Assembly: GCA_907165135.1 (NCBI GenBank)
Contig: OU015566.1
Location: 4,032,501-4,096,500 of the forward strand
From: Oikopleura dioica
Taxonomy: Eukaryota > Chordata > Appendicularia > Copelata > Oikopleuridae
DNA: 64,000 bases
Direction of reading: 5' to 3'
The position numbers were made by a program, and so were the translations under genes. Below the pieces are notes generated by a model. That model did no database searches. It was not told where the DNA came from and was given only the letters and a program-made list of their open reading frames with translations. Position 1 is the first letter of the stretch. Each line of letters begins with the position of its first letter. Positions 55,609 through 64,000 of this stretch are shown here, piece by piece.

Positions 55609-55794
55609 ATGTTCGATCAACTTGAAAATCAGCTTACACGAAGAGACGAGCTTTTCCGAGAATTGAATAATTTGCTTGACAGTCTCTTTTTCATCAGGCG
55701 ACGCGTTTAGATCATTGCAGAGAACAAAAAGCTGGCGAACGAAAATGAGAAATGTCGTCAGTTGAAGTTGAATTCGAGCGCGGTGGTTTTCTGA
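55609..55794 (+). CDS. 48-residue coiled-coil micro-protein
   Basis: Exon 1 (55609-55681) and exon 2 (55721-55794) join in frame across a 39-bp GT-AG intron. The product starts MFDQLENQLTRRDELFREL and continues as one heptad-patterned helix with a single Cys, ending AVVF. Single-exon ORF searches miss exon 2. No homologue recognised. The helix could be a leucine-zipper-type adaptor. Confidence 0.45.
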
Positions 55795-55981
55795 TTCGGA
55801 TTCTTAATTCTTAAGTTTTTGAAAGGGTCATTCAAGAAAGGCTTGAATCCGTTCCTGAGGGAATTTTCGGCAGAATTTGGTTATTGACAACTCGATTTAG
55901 TAATTTTCCCTCATCAGCGATAAATTTTCCAAGAGATCTTTTCAGGGCTTCATTTTTACGTCCCCTTATCTCAATTTATAT

Positions 55982-56305
55982 TCAGTTATTTGAAGCTTCT
56001 TTCCTTGCGGATCCAAGATCATCCTTTTCAACCTCTTTCAGTCCAGCAACTGCTTCATTAATTCCCATCCAGTGGACCTCCGCATCGGTCGTTTTCAAAA
56101 AACTCTTCCATGATTTTCCCTTTCCAAAGTATCGCTGAAGCGTGTTTTGTCCACTCACGCTGAAGATCTCAATCGTCTTTTCCACAAGTTTAGGTTTTCC
56201 ATGTTCTCGCCAAAAAGTCGCCACTAGCATGCCAAGAACGGCGATAATGGCAGCAAGGGTGACGAAAGAAATCGCAATGTTGACTTTTTCGTCTTTTTCG
56301 GACAT
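55982..56305 (-). CDS. Small single-pass membrane protein, 107 residues
   Basis: ATG at 56305. A short charged N-terminus (MSEKDEKVN) precedes a membrane helix (IAISFVTLAAIIAVLGMLVA). A cytoplasmic or lumenal domain of about 70 residues follows (GKPKLVEKTIEIFSVSG, LKTTDAEVHWMGINEAV). No introns. The frame stays open upstream to 56398, but the internal ATG best fits the membrane topology. Family unknown. Confidence 0.5.
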   Translation of the reverse strand: MSEKDEKVNIAISFVTLAAIIAVLGMLVATFWREHGKPKLVEKTIEIFSVSGQNTLQRYFGKGKSWKSFLKTTDAEVHWMGINEAVAGLKEVEKDDLGSARKEASNN

Positions 56306-57095
56306 TTTCTCTTTTTGGAAAGATCGATCGAAAGGCTCAGCATTTGATTCACTGGTACTCAGCAATGCAGCCGAGTTAAAAATGCATTTCAAGTGCATGA
56401 ACTTATTAAGCGAGCTTGGCTAAATTGATGACGAAGGGGGATGATAAGAACAGCTGTGGGGAGGGAGGAGAATATTGATTTTGATCTGTCAACTTTTCTT
56501 TCAAGCCGATTTCGGTATAAGTTATACCGTATAAGTTTATACGTCGGCCTTTTCTCAATCATATATGATTATTTATTGACTAGAATGATCTGTTAAGGAA
56601 TGATCTGAATTGGAGGTCTTTATCATTATTGATTCACAAACATCCTGAAAAATAACTGCACATTGTCGAAATTTAAGAATCATTTATGGTTCCTAAAATT
56701 TTTATTTTCGGGTGAACCATTTTTTCCTCGAGATAATTTTCCTAAAGAAAATTGAATATTTTTGGTGCAAATTTTTGAGCGCGAAAAAGACTCATCCCTT
56801 TCTAAAAAATCTAAGGCAAGATTCTAGAGGGAACGCGATTCTACCGTTCAATACTACTCTTTTTTAAGACTCGAAAAATCTCCCTTATTTTGTTTAATAA
56901 CGAAAGTGCAAATATGCACAAGAACGTTACTTTTCGCGCAATCGCTCAAATACGGCGAAATTTAATAAAAAAATCTTTCGAAGCTGCCCCCAGTCTGCGA
57001 AATCTACCTCCTGCTGACAGTGTGAGAAACCTCCTTTCAGAGAAGCGCCTTTTCAAAAGAATCATTACAAAAAGAATTTGATATTTATCCTCAAA

Positions 57096-58314
57096 ATGAA
57101 GAATAATTCTTACGAGGTGAACTTATAAAAAAAGGATTTAGAAAATATTTTTTTTTAGCTTTTTGAAAACGAAAACTTGCAAGAATTAAAATTAAACGAG
57201 AGAACCGAGGAAAATGAATTGCCAGAAAATAGATGTTCAAGTCATGGCCACAGTCACAAAAATGATCGAGGAAAAAAGCGGCTCATAATCGCTTCTATTT
57301 TAACATTAATCTTCGTTGTCGGCGAATTCGTGGCGGGAATTTTGGCGAAATCAACGGCAGTCCAAGCAGATGCGGCTCATATGCTTACGGATTTGCTCTC
57401 TTTTGGAATTTCTTTATTGGCGATTTCGCTTTCTGACAGGTAAATCGACCTAAAAAGTAATAACTTATTACTAATAAGCAAAATTCATTAGTCGGAAAAA
57501 TTTTTTTTCAAAAAGATTTCCGCCCGAATAATCATCTTTTTTATGACAGAATCATATTTACACTTGCTGAAGAATTAAAAATAATTCAGGCGCGCGACGA
57601 ATACTCTTACCTCCGGCTGGGATCGAGCCGAAGTTCTCGGCGCTACTTTTACAATCATTCTTCTCTGGATCATCACCGCGGTCTTAGGATACATAGCCGT
57701 TGAAAACATGAAAAACCCAGAAGAAGATCTCAACGAAAACATCATGATCGCCATTTCCAGCGCTGCGATCGCCTTCAACATTCTCCTCGCCTGTGTTTTA
57801 AGGGGATCTGGTCATGGCCACACTCACGGACCTGGAGCTGGGCATAATCACAGTCATGACGCGGTCAATATTCGAGCAGCAATGGTTCATATCGTCGGCG
57901 ATTTGGTTCAAAGCATAGGAGTTTTAGCCGCAGGAATATTCGTCAAATGCTATCCTGGGCATAGAGAAGTCGCTGTTTTGGCGGATCCGATTTGCACTTT
58001 TTTGTTCATGACAATTGTCTTTTTCACCACTCTGCCGATCATCAGGGACTTGGCTTTTATTTTGATGGGTAAGTCCATATTTCAAAAACCCTTCATAAAA
58101 GAAATTAGGTGGAGTTCCGGAAGAAGTAACAGTCAACATAAAAACTACCCTCGTTCATTTCGGAAGCTTGAAATCAATTCAAATCTTTCAAATAACACCG
58201 GAAAAGTACTCTCTTTCAATAGAAATTGAAAGTGACTCGACGACAGAAGACATAAAACAAGCTCTGAGAAAATTGGAGCATAATTTTCAAAGTATTTTTG
58301 TTGAAATCTGCTGA
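57096..58314 (+). CDS. Zinc transporter, ZnT/SLC30 family
   Basis: Four exons (57096-57116, 57159-57439, 57590-58068, 58109-58314) join in frame to 328 residues. It has six membrane segments with the two zinc-site motifs: ADAAHMLTD in helix II and VHIVGDLVQS in helix V (HxxxD each). A His-rich loop (GHGHTHGPGAGHNHSHD) lies between helices IV and V, and an N-terminal CSSHGHSH lies near the start. The C-terminal cytoplasmic domain has the family's mixed alpha/beta fold (VPEEVTVNIKTTLVHFG). The HHxxD/HxxxD layout resembles the ZnT2/3/8 group, which loads zinc into vesicles. Short introns and clean frames make it one of the best-supported genes here. Confidence 0.9.
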
Positions 58315-58560
58315 AAATATTCTTAGATTATGAATAAATTGTAACTTCCATTACGCAACAGAAAAAGTAATGAATTTTTATATCACAATAAAAAAAAACG
58401 CGAAAAAAGAGTCATTCTTGCATTTTGAGTTGTCCTTCGTATCAAAAGTACCCTACTGAGTCAACCAAATGACGCTTCAAAAAGTGTGAAACCAACCTGC
58501 CTTCTGACACAGTATAACTCCCACTCAGCACCGTTGCAGCAAAAAAAAAAACATTCAAAA

Positions 58561-60067
58561 ATGCAATTTCTTGAAGACCAGAGAATCGAGAAACTAAGAG
58601 AGAAATTTTTAACCTACAGCGCCGAATTTGGAAAATGCTTGGTTGATGGAATCGTGCAAGTTTCGGTGAACCCCTGCAAAGATGCTGAGTTTAAGTTCAA
58701 TATGATGCTTCTTTCGATCGTCAATTTTATCATCGTTTCATGTAAGAATCGGGAAGCTTTGTTGAAAACCTGAGTCAGGATCTGAGTTTTGTTTTCAGAT
58801 TTTCGGAGCAGTGGAAGCCTTCTTGTATCCATCACACTGTATCTCCTCCTATTCTTCAATTTGGCCCTCAAATCGCGATGGCTAGACCCTAGTGGAAAGG
58901 TCATCTTCATCACAAATGTCGATTCTGGCTACGGACAAGAACTGGCAAAATACCTGATCAATCGAGGAGCAAAAGTGATCGCCGGAGCGAGCGATCCGAT
59001 GGCTTCATCTTTACTTCAACTCAGAGAAGATGGCGTTTATTTGATCAAATTCGACATTTCCAGCGACGAGAAATTGAACGAAAGCATGATGAGACTGCGG
59101 CTGAGATTGTCGACTTGGAGCAAAGACTTGCATGGGGTGGTGGTGAACTCGGGGGTCGATGCATTTGGCGATTTTGAATGGAGCGGGGTCAAGTATTTGA
59201 AGAAAATTACCGAAATCAACGTCTGGCAAATTGCGGAGCTTGTGAAAGATCTTCTAGAGGTAAGACTGCGCTCAAGCGGATCGGCAATCTGAGTCGGAGT
59301 CCTTAGAATTCAGATTTCCTAGCCGATTTCTTCGAGAATAATCTCTTTTTTCAAGCTCGTTCGCCCCCAGAAATCGCCCTGTCGAATCGCATTCCACTCC
59401 AATCACCTTGTAGACCTCCCTGAACCGGGAAATCTGCCCCTAACGCTGTCAAAAAGCGCGTTACGCTGCCTCGTCACAGCTCTTCAAAGCGAGAACAGGA
59501 ATTCAAACGTCTTCTTCAGCTCTATCTACCCTGGTGTTTTCTGTTATAATAATCCGTGCATTCTTTCGTTGGAGAATCGAGATGCGCTGCAGAAGAATAT
59601 CATGAATCAAATGAGTCCGCAGACGAAGAAGATCTTAAAATCGATTTACTTGGAGAAAAGGATTCAGTACTGCACAAGTCGATTTGAAGGGTTCAATTCG
59701 CTGGAGCCGGTGCTGGATTATTACTTTGACGCTCTGTTTAGGTAAGTCAAGCAAGCAAAAGTGACGATATACGCGCTCAGAAACCTGTGTAGCTACCTGA
59801 GTAAGGGTTTTACTCTCGCAACGCGGCCTTATCAAGACCCCGACTCAGGTTTATACACAGGTTAACGTGTGCAAATTTGACGATGATCAGTGATCACTGA
59901 TAATCAAAATTTCCCCTAGTTTGGAGCCCGAATTGGAGTACTTTCCTGTCGACTTCCAAACCCGTGCGCATATTTGGCTTCGCAAAATCTGCCCCTCTCT
60001 CTCGAACAAAATCCTGAACCGCAACGCACTGAAACTACTCAACTACAAAAAGAAGAAGCTGCAATAA
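58561..60067 (+). CDS. SDR-family protein, probable pseudoenzyme
   Basis: Exons 58561-58741, 58799-59259, 59323-59741 and 59920-60067 join in frame to 402 residues. A membrane segment (LLVSITLYLLLFFNLAL) precedes the Rossmann domain. The cofactor motif is TNVDSGYGQ against the usual TGxxxGxG, and NSGVDAFGDF replaces the NNAG block, as in retinol/hydroxybutyrate dehydrogenase-like SDRs. At the YxxxK position the sequence reads LTLSK, so the catalytic Tyr is absent. The protein probably lacks dehydrogenase activity. MITE fragments sit in introns 1 and 3. Confidence 0.7.
59780..59862. mobile_element. Short palindromic MITE in SDR intron
   Basis: AAACCTGTGTAGCTACCTGAG and its inverted partner ending TACACAGGTT form a compact copy of the MULE-like family without the GC hairpins. 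It lies in the 178-bp third intron. Confidence 0.65.
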
Positions 60068-60232
60068 CTAACCACGACTTTGTTTTACTGAAAAAGATGT
60101 TTTATTACAATTTTAATATGAAAAGAGGGAGGTAGAAAAGGGAGTTCAGTTTTCTGTGAAGCGGAATGAAATGTAGAAAAAGGGGAAAAGTTTCCAGCTT
60201 GGAAAATGTCGCGTTTTCTTCGTTTCTTCTTC

Positions 60233-60634
60233 TCAAACGGAGCCTCTTCGGACGACCATGTTGACCTTGCCGAGCTTGGAGACGAGGAGGGCGTTGATCT
60301 GCTCTTCGGTCATGTTCCACACGGGCTTGTCGTCGATTCGGAGGACTTTATCTTCTCGCTAGAAATAGAGAGTTATGCGTTTGCTGTGGAGTTTTTGAAA
60401 GTACCTTGAGTTTGAGCCAGGCATTGGTATTCTTGGAGAGAGAGACATTGGAGACTTTGGCAAGTGAGTTGTCTTCTTTTTTGATTGTGATTCCGTGGTT
60501 TTCACCGATTCGGACGTTGACGGAATAGGTCTTCTCCTTGAAAAAAGGGTAAATTCTTGCATTCTATCGTTTAAGAAACTTTAAAACACATAAAAAAGGG
60601 AAGAACTTACTGTTTTTGGCTGTGGCGCAGACAT
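60233..60634 (-). CDS. Small PDZ-like domain protein, 93 residues
   Basis: Exons 60634-60611, 60536-60405 and 60358-60233 join in frame. The order VNVRIGENHGITIKK, then LKREDKVLRIDDKPVWNM and a final strand KVNMVVRRGSV, follows PDZ strands A-F, with the LRIDDKPV turn typical of the family. The canonical carboxylate-binding GLGF is not obvious, so ligand binding may be altered. The protein is a single domain with almost no extensions. Confidence 0.5.
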
Positions 60635-60789
60635 TTTCAAACTGTAAACTGACCATTTCTCTGATTTTCATCAATTCAAAATAAGCGATTCTAGAGAAAA
60701 CAACTCACTTCTGAGAAAAAAAAATCAACAAAATGGATGAATTCGTCAGGTTCATTTTATTTTTATTGCAAAACTTGGGAATACAGAAG

Positions 60790-63700
60790 ACTCAACCAAA
60801 TTTAGCAGTCACTTCCAGATTTTTCAGCTTTCCGAGTTTCTTCAAGTTCACTCGTGTCACTTCTTCTTCCTTTGGTTTCAGGTTTATGAGGGGTTCAGAG
60901 GTCTCATCGTCCGAATTTTCGTTCTTTTCGTCAATTTCCATCGGTTCAGCGTCTTCTTTTGGCGCTGTTTTTGCTCGGGCAAGCTCGTTTTGCCGTGTTG
61001 AAAGCTCGTTTGCTTCCAATAAAGTGCTACAATCGCAATTAAAAGGCTTTAAAAGGGTGATTCGAAGCTTACTTTAAAAGATTGCCAGCAAAGTCAGTCG
61101 CCTTCGGCAAAAGATACGCGGGCAAATAGAGCAACTCCCTCAGCTTATCGCTCGACAACACAAGCTTTTCAGCGACCTGTACTTCCTCAACAGGGGCTGT
61201 CACTTTTAACATTCCGCCGACGGGCGTCATCATTTTTGTTTCCTGAACACGCATTTCCGGCTCGCACTTTTTCTGAAGTTCTTCGACTTCTTCTTTTGAC
61301 GAAAGCTAGAAAAATGTCTGATTGCGGAGTCAAGGACTGGGCAGTTACCTTGAGAAGCGATCCACCTTTAGCAAGAACAACAATTTTATTCTGGCTGAAA
61401 ATATGCGCAGAGAGGATATCTTTCTTCGTTGTTGCAGTCGTCTGAAGAATAGTTAAAGAAAAGCTCGTTGATAGGACTTAAGGAAAACCTTGATTTTTCC
61501 GCTTGCTCCAGCGAAAATTCGTAACCTTGTTTCCGATTTGCTTTTTTCCGCGCTGACGAAAATGTCCATTGATGGATGCCTCCAGATTTTCCAAAATGTC
61601 GAGTCGTTCTTGTTCGAAATAATCCTTCAACCGATGTGAGAGAGATCGCTTGTGAAGCTCCTACCTGATCAAACTGCAGGTTATCAGATCCCAAAGATAG
61701 TAGCCGTCTTTTTTGCCGACCAAAAGGTTGTGTTTTGCGTCTCCACGGCAGAAGTAAACTCTTGTTAGGCCTTTTGAACTTTCTACTGGAGGCAGTAGCG
61801 TATCTTAGGTAAGGATTAGGTATTGTCCGTTGATTTTGATCAATTATTGCTACCTGTGAAAGCAAGATTCGAAGAAGCGTAAATCACACATTTCGATCTT
61901 GAAATTGACGCGACAATGCTAAAGGAAATGATAAAAATTGAATAACTTTGGAAAGAAAAAGTACCTTTGATCCTCAGAAACGTCGAAATGCCTGACCGCT
62001 TCGTTCCTGTAACCACCGATATGCGTCGTAATCCACCGCCCGTCAATTTCCTCCCATTTCTTTAATTTGCCGTCGCTGCCGGCTGTGATGAAGCACTTCT
62101 GATTCAATAGTTGAATGTGAGTGATGTTCCCAACATGAGCGCGGACTTGAAACATGTTTTACAAACGCCGAAACATAAGCGTTGATCAATTAATTTTCCG
62201 AAAACACGATCCTATATGCGTTTCATCAATCCACCGCTCGCCCTCGTGAGTCCAAAGACGAATGGTGTCCCGCTGACTGCTCATTGTTGTCGTTTTTCGC
62301 TCGACAGTAACCATTCGTTTCTCGAAAATGTCGACCAAGACGATCGAAGAAGCCGATGAAAAGAAACCAGATTGAAAGACGATGTTTTCGCGAGTTACAT
62401 CAAGCTAAAAACAATCATTAAAAAAGCTACAGTCGACCTGATGACCTACCCTTGAAACTTCTTTATTTCTCTCAAGCGAGTACATCTGAAGCATGCCTGG
62501 ACGACTATTCGCCACGATCGCATCAGTATTTGGATCCCAAGAAAGTCCTGCTTCGTATTGATCCATCACATTCTTCGTAAAGCCACTGATCGTGTGTTTT
62601 ATGCTCATATGATTGACAAGTTGAATCGAGTTATCAGCAAGCGACAGGAGCGTCCATTCGCCAAAATTCGCCACCCAAACAACCGGAGCGTTGAGGCGAG
62701 GGATAAAGGCGCGGCTATTCGAGTCAGTCGTGTTCTTCCAGTTTTCAACGAGGAAGACGGCTTCAGCGCCGCCGGACATGATGTTTACCCCATCTGTGCT
62801 GTAGCAGGCGTCGAATTCGATCTTGGCTCCGCCCTGGTCGACCGCATCGTCACGACCTTGATGCCAGTGGAAAACTGTGTTTGTGACGGCTTCTTTCGCT
62901 GCCTTGTTGCTACTTGTTTCCAAAAGGTTCGAATAGACGATGTTCTTTCCGGAAGAAAAACTCACGAGGACAGACTCTTCGCGCGGGTGATAGTCCAGTT
63001 TATCGGCTTGACCGTCTTTAAAAGTGAAGGAGACCTTTTTCGATTTTAAAGAATCAAGGCTGATGATCTTCATGAATTTCGGAGACACCAAGAAGGCAAT
63101 TTTCGAGCCTTTTCCGTTCAAAGACCATTGTCGATCGACCCCACCGTTTTTGTTGATTCTTTCTTTCAAAATATCGGCGAAGATGAACTTTGGTTCGACT
63201 GAAATCGTTCGCTCCGAACTCTCCGGAAACGGAATTCTTGCGTAGCCGCCGTTGACGATAAGATGCAGCTCTTTTTCAGTAGCTTTGACTGCGTTGACGC
63301 CTTCATCTTTTGAAACCCTGATGGTTCTGAGGAGTGCGAAATCGTCGACGGACCAAATTCGAATAGTTCCATCGAGGGAGGAAGAAATGAGAGAGAGTGG
63401 CTGGGTTGGGTGAGGGATGATGGAGGTGACGGTGTCTGTATGACCAGTCAAAGAAGCGACGAAATCGGAAGTGTAAACTGAATATACGCGGATCGCATCG
63501 CCAGTGATGGCACAAACGTAGTCGCCGACAAGACAAGGGATAGACTGAAGAGATGATTTGAGATTGGTTTTTGAGATCCTAAGTTTTTCTACACATGATG
63601 TGAAGCAAAACCTTTCTTCCAGGCAAAACGAATCCTTTCCTTACCTGTAACAAACAGTGGCCACCAAGCTCGGTCAAAAACGAGGTCTTCGCGAGCTTTT

Positions 63701-63830
63701 CTTTCTTTTCCTGACTCGCCTGCTTTTCAGGCTTCTTATGCGTCGCGTTCTTCGCACTCGCCGGCTTCTTCTTCCCTCGCTTTGTCTTTTTCCTCTTCAA
63801 CACCTCCTCGTTCTCGACTGTCACAGTCAT
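60790..63830 (-). CDS. WD40-repeat protein, WDR75/UTP17-like
   Basis: ATG at 63830. The N-terminus is Lys-rich (KRKKTKRGKKKPASAKN), as in nucleolar proteins. Then come WD repeats: LTGHTDTVTSIIPHPTQP, SSLDGTIRIWSVDD, ITAGSDGKLKKWEEIDG and others. The C-terminus is acidic (EDAEPMEIDEKNENSDDE). Two beta-propellers' worth of repeats with a basic N-terminus and an acidic tail resemble WDR75, a t-UTP subunit of the small-subunit processome acting in pre-rRNA transcription and processing. About ten short introns; E1 is 63830-63645, E2 starts at 63544. Individual exon limits in 61400-62400 are approximate. Confidence 0.6.
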
Positions 63831-64000
63831 CTTACTGTAAGTGCACTTTTCTAAGGAGAGAAACGAGTTGTTTTTAGATTGTGAGTTCTTTCCGTTTATT
63901 TTTAATAATTTTTTCTGTAACTCGCAGTAACAGAGCAAAAGTGGCTAAATTGAAATTCTTGAACTTTCGGAAATTTACAGTAATACATGTAATAACTTCG

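Noticed and set aside
56789-56830. ACTCATCCC as a possible larvacean spliced-leader RNA gene
   Set aside because: Only the first nine bases recall a spliced leader. The rest diverges and no donor or Sm site follows.
1-64000. tRNA, rRNA, snRNA genes and CRISPR arrays
   Set aside because: No T-loop/acceptor pairing, conserved rRNA segments or regularly spaced repeats were found by eye. A covariance-model scan would be needed to exclude divergent ones.

Overview
The window looks like nuclear DNA of a compact animal genome, most likely a larvacean (appendicularian) tunicate of the Oikopleura type. The evidence is very small introns (mostly 39-60 bp, GT-AG with a few apparent G*-AG), dense genes on both strands, and a metazoan gene set: tetraspanin, CUB, kringle-trypsin, Kunitz, ZnT, heparan-sulfate-2-O-sulfotransferase-like and Id-like HLH proteins. 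The species is inferred, not proven.

Layout. 1-8 kb: a palindromic element, a small membrane protein overlapping an actin-related protein, a Kunitz protein and a tetraspanin. 10-22 kb: a secreted-protein neighbourhood with two tandem CUB proteins, a kringle-trypsin protease, a sigma-type GST, a second trypsin, an EGF-like membrane protein and a small cystine-knot peptide. 24.4-39.1 kb: a giant tyrosine-recombinase (YR) retroelement on the minus strand. 39-45 kb: gene-poor DNA with nested TTAA-flanked inverted-repeat elements. 45-64 kb: a sulfotransferase, a small secreted protein, a leucine-rich-repeat protein, an Id-like HLH protein, two micro-proteins, a ZnT zinc transporter, an SDR-like protein, a PDZ-like protein and a WD40 (WDR75-like) protein.

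The most interesting object is the retroelement at 24385-39108 (14.7 kb). It carries RT and RNase H, a complete YR with the R-K-HxxR-W-Y signature, and a coiled-coil/RGG Gag-like protein. It also carries at least four ORFs I cannot assign, including a 984-residue ORF1. Its ends fit the split direct repeats of DIRS/Ngaro-type elements: 266-bp A repeats and 46-bp B repeats. Unusually, at least nine short spliceosomal-type introns can be placed inside its genes with reading frame preserved. Its whole length, coding and non-coding, is about five-fold enriched in the pentamer GANTC (22 and 21 per kb in two counted kilobases, against 5-6 per kb in host DNA).

Smaller mobile elements are abundant. 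One is a MULE-like palindromic MITE family with 9-bp target duplications. One copy interrupts the kringle-protease gene exactly at an exon edge. A second family is flanked by TTAA. Several genes need one-base corrections at short homopolymers to keep frame, so some frame breaks are probably assembly errors. Intron and exon limits were worked out by hand and need transcript support.
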